Assembly: GCA_017999365.1 (NCBI GenBank)
Contig: JAGNLW010000004.1
Coordinates: forward strand, 124,001 to 188,000
Reading direction: 5' to 3'
DNA from: Candidatus Aminicenantota bacterium
GTDB taxonomy: Bacteria > Acidobacteriota > Aminicenantia > Aminicenantales > Saccharicenantaceae
Length of the DNA stretch: 64,000 nucleotides
Below, one piece after another: positions 9,422 to 17,656 of the stretch; position 1 is the first letter of the stretch; each line of letters begins with the position of its first letter. The notes under the pieces are model-generated. The model worked only from the letters and a program-made list of their open reading frames with translations. It did no database searches and was not told the origin of the DNA. The position numbers were made by a program, and so were the translations under genes.

Positions 9422-10694
9422 TCACTCCCCGAGCGCCTTCTCCAGGCGGGCCAGGGCCAGGACGTGGTCGATGCCGGCCTGGGCGCGGGCCAGCCGGGCC
9501 TGGAGCAGGAAGACCTCGGCGTCCAGGACCTCGGTGTTGAGGGCCACGCCCTGCCGGAACCGCACGCGGACCAGTCGCAGGTTCTCGTCGGCCTGGACGA
9601 CGGCGGCGGCCGCGACGACGGTCTTCTCGCGGGCCCGGGCCAGGGCCAGGCGGCTCTGGGTGACCTCCGGGACGGCCTGGTCCTCGAGGAGGGCCCGGGC
9701 GTCCCGGGCCTGGGCCGCCTGGGCCTTGGCCTGCTCGGCCTGCCTCTTCGTCTGGCCCCAGTTCCAGAGGTCGAACGAGACGGCCAGGCCGACGTCCCAG
9801 GTGCCCTTGAACTTGTCGAGGGCCGGCATGAAGCGGGCATTGGGCCGCAGGTAATAGTAGTTGCCGGCCAGCGCGACCTGGGGATAGAAGCCGGCCCGGG
9901 CCGCCTTCAGGCCCGCTTCCGAGGCCCGGACGCGGAGGTCCGCCGCCCGCAGCTCGGGCCGGTCCTGCAGGGCCTTGTCGATGAGCGCCGCGGGGGCGGC
10001 TTCGGGCCCGCGGGCGGCATGGCTTTCGGCCGTGGTCATGGGCTCGATCTCCGCATCGAGGGGCAGGCCGATCAGGCTGGCCAGGGCCGTCCGGGCGACC
10101 TCGACGCCGTCCCGGGCGTCGATGGCCATGAGCTCGGCGTTGGACAGCTGGAGCTCGGCCCTCAGGACCTCGTTGCGGACGAGCAGGCCCTGCTCGAAGA
10201 AGGCCCGGACGTCCTTGAGGCGTTCGGCGACCTGCCGGACGTTCTTCCGGACGACGGCCTCGACCTGGAGGGCCTTGGCCAGCCCCCAGTAGGCGTTTTT
10301 GACCGCGTAGACGAGCTCGGCCCGGTCCTTGGCCAGGTCGGCGCCGGCTTCGAGACGGAAGCCGGTGAACAGGGGCTGCTGGACCGACAGGCGGAGGTTC
10401 CAGTTGTTGAAGTAGTTCTGAGAGACGACGATGGGGACCGGCGAGATAGGCAGCGTCACCTGGAAGGGCGGCACCTCGCTGAGGCGCGTGTAGCCGGCCC
10501 CGAGCCGGAACGAGGGCAGGCGCCCGGCCGCGACTTCGCGGGCCCGGGCCGCGGAGGCCTCGGCCTTCATCCGCGAGGCGTGCAGGGCCGGGCTCGAAGC
10601 CAACCCGGCGGCGACGGCCTCGTCGAGCGAGAGCGGCCGCCGCGGCCACCGGCAGGGCCAGGACCGTGAGGACCTTGAGGAGCTTCCGGCTCAT
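9422..10694 (-). pseudogene. TolC-like outer-membrane efflux protein with a frameshift after the signal peptide
   Basis: The body (10603-9422) is a normal TolC/OEP protein: repeated amphipathic helices and beta segments such as LRLSVQQPLFTGFRLEAGADLA, its paralogous repeat AVSFDLWNWGQTKRQAEQAKAQ and a C-terminal GVALNTEVLDAEVFLLQARL. The signal peptide MSRKLLKVLTVLALPVAA starts at ATG 10694 but in a different frame. Removing one base near 10634-10636 would join it smoothly to LSLDEAVAAGLASSPALH. The ATG overlaps the stop of ATPase A (ATGA), which supports 10694 as the original start. It would form the outer-membrane exit duct for the ABC system. As written it lacks an in-frame signal peptide. 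Confidence 0.85.
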
Positions 10695-11644
10695 GTTCGA
10701 CCTCCCGGGGCCGCCCCCGCGGGGACCTGTCCCTCCCGGGTGACGGAGATGAAGACGTTCTCGAGCGACGGCGCCAGGGTCCGGCGCTGGAGGATGGGGA
10801 TGCCGGCCGCCGCCAGGGCGGCCTCGAGGCGCGGCATCTCCCGGTCCGGGTCGTCGACGACGGCGTCGAGCCGGTCGCCGAACAGCTGGACCTCGCGGAC
10901 GCCGGGCAGGCCTTTGAGGATAGAGAAGGCCCGGCGGATCTCGGGACAGACGATCTCGACGACCGTGCCGCGCATGAGCCGCTTGACGGCCGCCGGCGTG
11001 TCGGCCGCGAGCAGGCGGCCGCCGGCCAGGAGGCCGACGCGCGTGCAGCGCTCAGCCTCGTCCATGTAAGGCGTCGTCATGACGACCGTGATGCCCGACC
11101 GCAGCAGGCTCGACAGGATCTTCCAGAAGTCGCGGCGCGAGACGGCGTCGACGCCCGTCGTCGGCTCGTCGAGGAAGACGATGCGGGGCGAGGCGACGAG
11201 GGCGCAGGCCAGGGCCAGCTTCTGCTTCATGCCGCCCGAGAGGCGGTCGGCCAGCCGGTCGCGGAACGGGGCCAGGCGAGTGAACGCGAGGAGCTCCTCG
11301 CGCCGGGGGCGGAAGTCCCGGACGAGGTGGGCCTCGGCGAAGAACTCGATGTTCTCGTCGACGGTCAGGTCGCCGTAGAGGCTGAACTTCTGCGAGAAAT
11401 ACCCGATCCGGCTCTTGAGGCCGGCCGGGTCGGCGACGACGTCGTGCCCGAGGACCGAGGCCCGGCCGGCGGTCGGCGGCAGGAGCCCGCAGAGCATGCG
11501 GATGACGGTTGTCCTGCCGGCCCCGTCGGGGCCGACCAGGGCGAACATCTCCCCTTCCCCGATGGTCAGGTCCAGGGCCCGGACGGCCTCGACGGTCCCG
11601 AAGGAACGGGCCAGGCCCCGGGTCTCGACGGCGGGCGCGGGCAT
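10691..11644 (-). CDS. ABC transporter ATPase A (YbhF/RbbA-like), degenerate Walker A
   Basis: 317 residues, open throughout. The Q-loop is GYFSQKFSLYGDLTV, the signature LSGGMKQKLAL and Walker B IVFLDEPTTGVD. Walker A reads GPDGAGRTT with Arg44 in place of the catalytic lysine. The switch-His position reads TTPYMDEAERC, with Pro where His normally sits. The first ATPase half of YbhF-like proteins is often non-canonical at the switch, but the K-to-R change would be expected to impair ATP hydrolysis. It lies 20 nt after hlyD and overlaps the tolC-like start. ATPases A and B look like the two halves of a tandem ATPase separated by the tolC-like gene. Confidence 0.85.
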   Translation of the reverse strand: MPAPAVETRGLARSFGTVEAVRALDLTIGEGEMFALVGPDGAGRTTVIRMLCGLLPPTAGRASVLGHDVVADPAGLKSRIGYFSQKFSLYGDLTVDENIEFFAEAHLVRDFRPRREELLAFTRLAPFRDRLADRLSGGMKQKLALACALVASPRIVFLDEPTTGVDAVSRRDFWKILSSLLRSGITVVMTTPYMDEAERCTRVGLLAGGRLLAADTPAAVKRLMRGTVVEIVCPEIRRAFSILKGLPGVREVQLFGDRLDAVVDDPDREMPRLEAALAAAGIPILQRRTLAPSLENVFISVTREGQVPAGAAPGGRT

Positions 11645-11664
11645 CCTCTCCCCCTCCCGTCCCC

Positions 11665-12637
11665 TCAGCGCCCGGCCGGGACGGCGCGGACGACGGCGTC
11701 GGCGGGCAGGCCGGGCTTGAGCGCGCCGTCCGGATTGGGGATCTCGACCTTGACGCCGATGACGAGCTTGACCCGGTCGTCCTTGGTCTGGACGTTCTCG
11801 GGCGTGAACTCGGCTTCCGGGGAGATGTGGGTGACGCGGCCCTCGAAGGCGCGCTCCGGGAAGGCGTCGATCCGGACCTCGACCGGGTCGCCGAGCCGGA
11901 CCGGCCCAGGTCGACCTCGTTGACGTAGATCATGACGTGGACGCGGGCGAGGTCAGCCACGGTGAACAGGGTCGCGCCGGGCGTGACGGTCTCGCCGGCC
12001 TCGACGGCCTTGTGGGTGACGACGCCGCCCGCGGGCGCGACGGCCGTCGCGTCGGCGATCGTCTTGGCCAGCAGGTCCGCGGCCGCGCCGGCCTGGGCGG
12101 CCCCGGCCTCGGCGGCCCGGACCTCGGCGGGGCGGGCCAGCCGCTCGAGCTTGCGCACGGCTTCGGCCGCCGCGGACCGCTGGGTCTCGGCGACGGTCAG
12201 CCGGGCCTCCGCGTCGTCCCTCTGCTTGGGGGTGACGCTCCCCGTCCGGGCCAGCTCGCGCATCCGGACGGCGTCGTCCGTGGCCACCTTGAGGCCGGCC
12301 TCGGCCTGGCGCAGGACGGCCCGGGCCTGCTGGATGTCCTCCGCCCGGGCCCCTTCGACGAGCAGGGCCAATTGGGCCTCGGCCAGGGCTAGGCCTGGGC
12401 TTGGCGGAGCTGGATGTCGAGGGAGGCGTGGTCGATGGTCGCCAGGACCGCGCCGGCCTCGACCCGGGCCCCTTCCTCGACGGCCAGCTCGAGGACCTAT
12501 CCCGGGACCTTGGCGGCGACGCGGACCTCGACGGCCTCGATGGTGCCCGAAGCGGCGATGAGGCCCCGTTCCCGTCCGTTCGAACAGGCCCAGCCGGCCA
12601 GCACGGCCAGGCCGAGCGTCGCGAGCTTGCGATTCAT
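11665..12637 (-). pseudogene. HlyD/YbhG-type membrane fusion protein, multiply disrupted
   Basis: Would encode about 324 residues. It starts with ATG 12637, overlapping the tetR stop, and a signal peptide ending in Cys18 (LAGWAC). Reading on, the conserved entry SGTIEAVEVRVAAKVPG meets an in-frame TAG at 12499-12497; the same frame continues as VLELAVEEGARVEAGAVLATID. A frameshift near 12390 separates LDIQLRQAQA from AEAQLALLVEGARAEDI. A second one near 11905 separates VMIYVNEVDLGR from GDPVEVRIDAFPE. The coiled-coil hairpin (12370-12050) and lipoyl halves are still recognisable. Two one-base losses plus a nonsense codon make this the most damaged gene of the operon. Confidence 0.85.
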
Positions 12638-13341
12638 GTGCGGCCCTCCTTGCGGGGCTCGAACAGGGCCGGCGTCGCGGCGGCGAAGTCGCCGCGGCCC
12701 CGGTCCGTCAGGATGCCCTGGAAAAAGACCTTGATGACCGATCCGAACAGGTCGGCCGGGGACCGGCCGGTGCGGCGGACCTCCTCGGGCGTGACCAGCC
12801 GCTGGACGAGCTCGAGGAACATCCGCAGGACGAGGTCGGCGTCGACGTCGGACCGGAAATAACCGTCGCGGCGGCCCGACTCGAGGATGAGGCGGAAGTT
12901 CCGGAGGATCTTGTCCTGGCGGAACTCGTGGACCTCGCGCCAGACCGAGGGGGCGGCCCGCCGCATGTCGCGGGCCAGGAGCGGCCCGAATCGGGAGATC
13001 TCGCCGGCCAGGTGGCCGAACAGGGCGGCCATGCGCTCGACGAATCCGAGCGCGCCGTCCCGGAGGATGGCTTCGACGCCGGCCAGGACCTCCTCCATGT
13101 TCCGGCGGACGACGGCCCGCAGGATGTCCTCCTTGCTCCGGAACGTCCGGTAGAGGGTGGCCTTGCTGATGCCGAGCTCGGCGGCGATGTCGTCGGCGGT
13201 CGTCCCCAGGAAGCCCCGCTCGAGGAACAGGGCCCGGGCGGCGGCCAGGACCCGGTCCCGGACGGCCCCGTCCGCCGCGGCCCGGGGCCTCCCCGGCCGC
13301 CCGGACGGCGCAGATACTTTGGAAACTCTTTTGGTTTTCAC
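12634..13341 (-). CDS. TetR/AcrR-family transcriptional repressor
   Basis: 235 residues with a GTG start. The N-terminal helix-turn-helix covers about residues 30-75 (TTADDIAAELGISKATLYRTFRSKEDIL), and the C-terminus is a helical ligand-binding domain of the kind found with efflux operons (compare CecR upstream of ybhGFSR). The GTG was chosen because the nearby ATG at 13349 runs into a stop after two codons and a strong promoter places the transcript start on this GTG. It overlaps hlyD (ATGA), so it heads the efflux operon and probably represses it. The coding sequence is intact although most downstream genes are broken. Confidence 0.9.
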   Translation of the reverse strand: MKTKRVSKVSAPSGRPGRPRAAADGAVRDRVLAAARALFLERGFLGTTADDIAAELGISKATLYRTFRSKEDILRAVVRRNMEEVLAGVEAILRDGALGFVERMAALFGHLAGEISRFGPLLARDMRRAAPSVWREVHEFRQDKILRNFRLILESGRRDGYFRSDVDADLVLRMFLELVQRLVTPEEVRRTGRSPADLFGSVIKVFFQGILTDRGRGDFAAATPALFEPRKEGRT

Positions 13342-13347
13342 AGTTTC

Positions 13348-13375
13348 ATTATAAGCCGGGAACGCCGTTTGTCAA
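13348..13375 (-). promoter_or_regulatory. Promoter of the tetR-efflux operon, apparently leaderless
   Basis: Minus strand: TTGACA (13375-13370), 16-bp spacer, consensus TATAAT (13353-13348), then 6 nt (GAAACT) and the GTG start at 13341. The expected transcription start coincides with the start codon. No ribosome-binding site is visible. Confidence 0.8.
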
Positions 13376-13398
13376 GCGCATCGCAAAAGGATCGGGTT

Positions 13399-14763
13399 CT
13401 AGGCCTCGATGATCCCGAGGGGCGGATTGGTCTTCCATTTCCCCCGCGTGAAGTCGGGGATGGCCACCGGCCGGCCCTTGGCCGCGACGCTCAGGACGCT
13501 GGCCCCGACGATGGCGCTCCAGGCCGCGGCGTCGTAGACGTCCTGGTCGAGGGGCTCGCCTTTGAGCAGGGACTGGACGAGGCGGTAGTCCTCGATGTAG
13601 TCCATGCCGCCGTGGCCCCTGCCCTCCCCCTTCGACGCTATGGCCTTCCAGAGCGGGTGCTCGTGCTCGGCGGCGAAGCGCTCGAAGTCGTCCCAGCGGT
13701 GGGGCTGCTCGGCCAGGCCCTCGACGTAGATCCGGTCCGGCCACTTGTGGGCCAGGCCCTTGGTCCCTTGGACCAGGTTGATGCGCGTGTACGGCCGGGG
13801 CAGGTTGGTGTCGTGGATGAGGATGATGGTCTTGCCGAGCTTGGTCTTGATGAGGCTGGTGTTGACGTCGCCGAGGGCGTAGCGTTCCTTCGCCTGCGGG
13901 GAGTCGGCCCCGAACGTGGCCACGGCGTACTCGTGGAGCCCGCGGGCCGGGCTGCTCATCGAGACCATATAGTCGAGGGCGTCGCCGCGGTTGACGTTCA
14001 GGCACTGGGCCACCGGGCCGAGGCCGTGGGTCGGATAGAGGTTGCCGTTGAGCTTCTCCGCCCAGGCCCGCCGCCACAGCCCCTCCCCCTCGTTGGCGAA
14101 CTTGACCCCGCGCAGGTCGTGGAGGTAGCCGGCCTCGGCGTGGAGGACCTCGCCGAGGACGCCCTTGCGGACCAAGTTGAGGGTCATGAGCTCGACGCGG
14201 TCGTAGCAGCAGTTCTCCATCATCTGGCAGTGCTTCCCGTATTTTTCGGCCGCCTCGACCAGGGCCCAGCAGTCCTCGAGCGACATGGCCGCCGGGACCT
14301 CGGTCGCGGCGTGCTTGCCGCTGCGCATGGCCGCCAGGCACACCGGGACGTGCCATTCCCAAGGGGTCGCCGTCATGACCAGGTCGAGGTCCTCGGTCTC
14401 GCACATGCGCTCGAAGTCCCGCTCGCCCTTGGAGTAACCCTTGGGCTCGGGCTGTCCGGCCTCGACGACCCACTTCTGGGCCCGCTCGACGTGGGCCGGG
14501 CGGACGTCGCAGATGGCCTTGATCTCGACCCCCTCGATGTTCAGGTAGTTCATGACGTGGGCCGAGCCCATGCCCCCGACGCCGACGAAGCCGACCTTGA
14601 CCGACGGCAGGGCCGGGGCCCGGAACTGCGAGCGGCCCTCCCCCGGGGCGGCGCCGCGTTCATCGGCTTTGAGGCCCAGCCCGGCCACGGCCGCGCCGAG
14701 CCCGGCCGCGGCGCCGATCTTGAGGAAATCGCGCCGGCTCTGGTTCTTCTTGTCGTCGGTCAT
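13399..14763 (-). CDS. Gfo/Idh/MocA oxidoreductase-fold protein, GH109-like, Tat-exported
   Basis: 454 residues. A twin-arginine signal (SRRDFLKIG, residues 9-17) is followed by a Rossmann domain starting VKVGFVGVGGMGSAHV and a Gfo/Idh C-terminal domain. The block NLYPTHGLGPVAQCLNVNRGD, the EVPAAMSLEDCW segment and the Tat signal match NAD-dependent GH109 alpha-N-acetylgalactosaminidases and their close relatives. Members use NAD+ redox chemistry to break glycosidic bonds in the periplasm. The ATG follows an AGGAGG site, 35 nt after the outer-membrane protein gene. Substrate is uncertain; a simple sugar dehydrogenase is the alternative. Confidence 0.75.
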   Translation of the reverse strand: MTDDKKNQSRRDFLKIGAAAGLGAAVAGLGLKADERGAAPGEGRSQFRAPALPSVKVGFVGVGGMGSAHVMNYLNIEGVEIKAICDVRPAHVERAQKWVVEAGQPEPKGYSKGERDFERMCETEDLDLVMTATPWEWHVPVCLAAMRSGKHAATEVPAAMSLEDCWALVEAAEKYGKHCQMMENCCYDRVELMTLNLVRKGVLGEVLHAEAGYLHDLRGVKFANEGEGLWRRAWAEKLNGNLYPTHGLGPVAQCLNVNRGDALDYMVSMSSPARGLHEYAVATFGADSPQAKERYALGDVNTSLIKTKLGKTIILIHDTNLPRPYTRINLVQGTKGLAHKWPDRIYVEGLAEQPHRWDDFERFAAEHEHPLWKAIASKGEGRGHGGMDYIEDYRLVQSLLKGEPLDQDVYDAAAWSAIVGASVLSVAAKGRPVAIPDFTRGKWKTNPPLGIIEA

Positions 14764-14798
14764 GGGTCCTCCTGGGAACGGGATTGGTGAAGGGCGGC

Positions 14799-15377
14799 TC
14801 AGAATATGCGCCAGGCGAGGCCGGCGACGGCGGTCAGGCCGCCGACGTCGACGGAGCTCGCATAAGGATCCTCTTTCATATGCAGGGGGTCATAGGTGGC
14901 GTAGGCCGTGAACGACAGCCGTCCGATGAGCCTGACGGACGCGCCCAACAGGAAGCGCGGCGCCGTCTTCGTGCCCGTGAAGCCGAGATCGACCGTCCGC
15001 CAGGTCTCCTCGACGCGGTGGAAGGCCAATCCGGCGCCCGCCCGGACGGTCACGGGCCCGACGCCGAACCGTCCATAGGCGACGACGGGGACCGTCCGCC
15101 TCGTCAATTTCACATCGTACAGGTCGTCCGGCCCTAAAGCCACACCGTCGTCGGAGAGGGCCGAGAACCCCGCGGTGAAGCCGAACGGCCCCCTGAGGTC
15201 GAGCCAGAGGTCGCCGGCCAGGGCGAGGCTCCGGCCGTAGATGTCGCGATAGAGCCCGTTCGACGGGAACATCCCGCCGCCGGCGGCCGAGACGCTGAGG
15301 CTCTGGGCCTTCGCCGACGTGACGAGGCCGAGCGCCAGGGCCCCTGCGAGACCGAGAAGCGCGGCGCGGCGCTTCAC
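14799..15377 (-). CDS. Small beta-barrel outer-membrane protein, hypothetical
   Basis: 192 residues: a signal peptide (about residues 1-24, ending SAKA) followed by alternating strands that read like an eight-stranded outer-membrane barrel (FGFTAGFSALSDD, VPVVAYGRFGVGPVTVRAG, RLSFTAYATYD) and a C-terminal aromatic residue (GLAWRIF). No specific family is recognised. The GTG start overlaps the TGA of the M28 peptidase gene (GTGA) and fits the signal peptide. It appears to be the middle gene of an M28-OMP-GH109 operon. Confidence 0.75.
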   Translation of the reverse strand: MKRRAALLGLAGALALGLVTSAKAQSLSVSAAGGGMFPSNGLYRDIYGRSLALAGDLWLDLRGPFGFTAGFSALSDDGVALGPDDLYDVKLTRRTVPVVAYGRFGVGPVTVRAGAGLAFHRVEETWRTVDLGFTGTKTAPRFLLGASVRLIGRLSFTAYATYDPLHMKEDPYASSVDVGGLTAVAGLAWRIF

Positions 15378-17056
15378 GGGGCCTCCGGACGGGGCGCGTC
15401 GTCGATGAAAAAGTCGGCCGGGACGATCTCGGCCGAACGGTTGCTCTCCAGACCGGTGGGACCGACGGCCGTGACCACGTAATAGTAGGTCCCCTCGGCG
15501 ACGACCGTGTCGTCGGTGAACGTCCGGCCCTCGATGGGCGCGGCGTTGAGCTTGACGTAGCCGAGATGGGGGGTCGAGCTCCGGTAGACGTTGTAGCCGG
15601 CCGCATCGGCCTGGTCCCGCCAGGTCAGGTGGACGGTAGCCAGTGACCGGAACATTGAGTAGTAAACCTCCCACATGGCCAGGAGGCCCGTGGGCGTGCC
15701 GGGGTAACCCGCCTTGACCGGCTGGGCCAGCTCGGCCAGCAGCCCCAGCGAGGCCCGCGCCGAGGCCGTGAAGAAGTCCGGCTGGAGCGTGCTCAAGGTG
15801 TCCGTCGTCTTGTGGTAGTAGGGATTCGTCAGCGGGTCGTCCTCGATGGCCAGCAGGGCGGGGTAATTGGTGTCCCAGAACGGCGAGTGGTCTGAGTAGA
15901 CGAAGGAGGCGTCCACGGTCTTGGTGGCCGCGAGAGGCCCGTAGCTCGCGGCCGCTCCCAGATAGAGGTCGGCCAGCCACTCCGAAGCCGGGTTGACGAT
16001 GATCTGGAGGTCCTCGGGCATGGCGTCGGCGTAGGCGATCATGTCGAGGTTGATGACGCCGCGGACGCGCTCGCCCGCCGTTCGGGCGGCGGCCGCGTAG
16101 GCCCGGCTGCCGTACAGGCCCCATTCCTCGGCCGAGAAGGCGATGAAACGGACGGTATAGTCGAGCTCGTGGGGCGCCAACACCCGGGCCGCCTCGAGGA
16201 CGGCGGCCGTGCCGCTGGCGTTGTCGTCGGCCCCCGGGGCATGGGTCAGCCGCGTGGCCGAGGGCGAGGTCGAATCGTAGTGGGCGCAGACGATATAGAT
16301 GTCGTCGGGGAAGGTCGAACCGGTCTTCTCGGCGACGACGTTGCGCGAAGTGTAGGAGCCGGCGAAGGTGAAGGTCTGGAAGGCGACGTCGTCGAGGCCG
16401 AGGGCCGAGAACGCCGCGTAGAGGGCCTCCCCGGCCGCCTCGCAGTTGGACGTCGAGGCGTACCGGGTCTGGAAATCCTGGAGCGTTTGGACCGTGGCGT
16501 TGAGGCTCGAGGCCGTCACCTGCCCGGCCAGGGTCTCGATGAACGGGTCCGCCGGGGGGGCGGCCGGGGCGGGACCGGTCGGGGCGGCGGCCGGGCGCGC
16601 CGGCCTGACGGTCCGCGCGGACAGGGCCTTTCGCGGCAGTCCGGCCGGGACGGCCTCGGCCGCGCTCCCGGTCTCGGTCCAGAAGATCGCCGTGCCGGGC
16701 TCGACGGCCACGGCCCGGCCCGCGGCGCGCAGAGCGGCCAAGTCGGCGGGCGAGCCCGCCCCGACGACGAAGAGCTCGCGGCGCCCGGCCGTCCGGTCGA
16801 GGACCGAGAAGCGGACCCCGCTCCGCCGCAGGCGGGCCTGGTCCGTCGCGTCGGCCAGGGCCAGGAGGGAGGTCCGCAGCTCCTGCCGGACATCGACGCC
16901 GAGCCGCGCGACGAGGGCCGGCGAATAGCCGGGGCCCTTGGGGATCTTGACCAGGGCGACCGGACCGCCGGGCCGCTGACGCGGGAGCGCGCCGGGCGCC
17001 GCCAGGACCAGGCCGGCGGCCAGGAGGACCGCGAGGAGGGTCCGGAGGGTCTTCAC
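15374..17056 (-). CDS. M28-family zinc aminopeptidase with C-terminal fibronectin III domain, secreted
   Basis: 560 residues. Signal peptide residues 1-20; a poorly conserved pro-like region to about 170; M28 catalytic domain about 180-450; FnIII-like domain about 455-550 (VHLTWRDQADAAGYNVYRSS). The di-zinc site is complete: H259 (CAHYDST), D277 (PGADDNASG), E310/E311 (SAEEWG), D338 (INLDMIAY) and H415 (YYHKTTDT). It removes N-terminal amino acids from peptides outside the cell. GTG 17056 was chosen because it begins a signal peptide and sits 6 nt from a -10 box. It is translationally coupled to the outer-membrane protein gene. Confidence 0.92.
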   Translation of the reverse strand: MKTLRTLLAVLLAAGLVLAAPGALPRQRPGGPVALVKIPKGPGYSPALVARLGVDVRQELRTSLLALADATDQARLRRSGVRFSVLDRTAGRRELFVVGAGSPADLAALRAAGRAVAVEPGTAIFWTETGSAAEAVPAGLPRKALSARTVRPARPAAAPTGPAPAAPPADPFIETLAGQVTASSLNATVQTLQDFQTRYASTSNCEAAGEALYAAFSALGLDDVAFQTFTFAGSYTSRNVVAEKTGSTFPDDIYIVCAHYDSTSPSATRLTHAPGADDNASGTAAVLEAARVLAPHELDYTVRFIAFSAEEWGLYGSRAYAAAARTAGERVRGVINLDMIAYADAMPEDLQIIVNPASEWLADLYLGAAASYGPLAATKTVDASFVYSDHSPFWDTNYPALLAIEDDPLTNPYYHKTTDTLSTLQPDFFTASARASLGLLAELAQPVKAGYPGTPTGLLAMWEVYYSMFRSLATVHLTWRDQADAAGYNVYRSSTPHLGYVKLNAAPIEGRTFTDDTVVAEGTYYYVVTAVGPTGLESNRSAEIVPADFFIDDAPRPEAP

Positions 17057-17062
17057 GCCCTC

Positions 17063-17092
17063 ATTAAATCAGATTTAAGTCCCGGCGGTCAA
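17063..17092 (-). promoter_or_regulatory. Promoter of the M28 peptidase operon, apparently leaderless
   Basis: Minus strand: TTGACC (17092-17087), 18-bp spacer, TTTAAT (17068-17063), then 6 nt (GAGGGC) and the GTG start at 17056. The spacing from -10 to start matches the GH95 and tetR promoters. It overlaps the divergent deaminase promoter. Confidence 0.65.
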
Positions 17093-17103
17093 CCGGGTAT
17101 AAT
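17075..17103 (+). promoter_or_regulatory. Promoter of the deaminase gene
   Basis: Consensus TATAAT at 17098-17103, with only a weak -35 (TTAAGT, 17075-17080) 17 bp upstream. The ATG follows 17 nt later behind GGAGGGA. The -35 region overlaps the divergent M28 promoter, so the two could compete. Confidence 0.55.
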
Positions 17104-17120
17104 CGGGACGGAGGGACGCC

Positions 17121-17612
17121 ATGGCCAAGAGAACGCGCCTCGAGCCCGAGCCCCGCTTCATGCGCCGGGCCGTCCGGGAGGCCCGCCGGAATCTCATCCG
17201 CCCGGACGGCGGGCCGTTCGGGGCCTGCGTCGTCAAGGACGGCCGGATCGTCGCGGCGGCCCGCAACACGGTCCTGACGGGCGATCCGACCGCACACGCC
17301 GAGGTCAACGCCATCCGCAAGGCGGCCAAAAAGCTCGGCACGTTCGACCTCTCGGGTTGCGAGATCTACTCGACGACCGAGCCCTGCCCGATGTGCTTCG
17401 GCGCCATCCACTGGGCCCGCATCGGCCGCGTCTTCTACGGCACGGGCATCCGCGATGCCGCCCGGGCCGGTTTCCACGAACTGGCCATCTCCAACGCCCG
17501 GATGAAGGCCCTCGGCCGCAGCCGCATCGTCCTCGTCCCCGGATATCTCCGCGACGAGTGCCTACCCCTGTTCGAGGCCTGGACGGACCGTCCGGACCGC
17601 CTGAGCTACTGA
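17121..17612 (+). CDS. Nucleoside/guanine deaminase-like CDA-fold enzyme
   Basis: 163 residues, the normal length for the guanine deaminase (GuaD)/TadA-like branch of zinc-dependent cytidine deaminase-fold enzymes. Zinc and catalytic residues are complete: H59 and E61 in AHAEVNAI, C89 and C92 in TEPCPMC. FYGTGIRDAARAGF and the short C-terminus favour a free-base or nucleoside deaminase such as GuaD over tRNA adenosine deaminase, but the substrate cannot be fixed from sequence. It is cytosolic. The start follows a GGAGGGA site. Confidence 0.8.
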   Translation: MAKRTRLEPEPRFMRRAVREARRNLIRPDGGPFGACVVKDGRIVAAARNTVLTGDPTAHAEVNAIRKAAKKLGTFDLSGCEIYSTTEPCPMCFGAIHWARIGRVFYGTGIRDAARAGFHELAISNARMKALGRSRIVLVPGYLRDECLPLFEAWTDRPDRLSY

Positions 17613-17618
17613 CGCCGC

Positions 17619-17647
17619 TTGACAGCCCGCCCGCCCTTTCCTATAAT
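17619..17647 (+). promoter_or_regulatory. Promoter of the trpB2 transcription unit
   Basis: Perfect consensus: TTGACA (17619-17624), 17-bp spacer, TATAAT (17642-17647). The predicted transcript starts within a few nucleotides of the leader-peptide ATG at 17657. Confidence 0.88.
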
Positions 17648-17656
17648 CGCCGGGAC

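Noticed and set aside
10720..10740. Third copy of the GGGGACATGT palindrome
   Set aside because: The sequence GGGGACCTGTCCC lies inside the coding end of ATPase A and differs in the core; probably chance in GC-rich coding DNA.
7980..12400. Programmed ribosomal frameshifting in the efflux genes
   Set aside because: No slippery heptamers or shared motif at the five junctions, both +1 and -1 type changes occur, and one lesion is a plain TAG.
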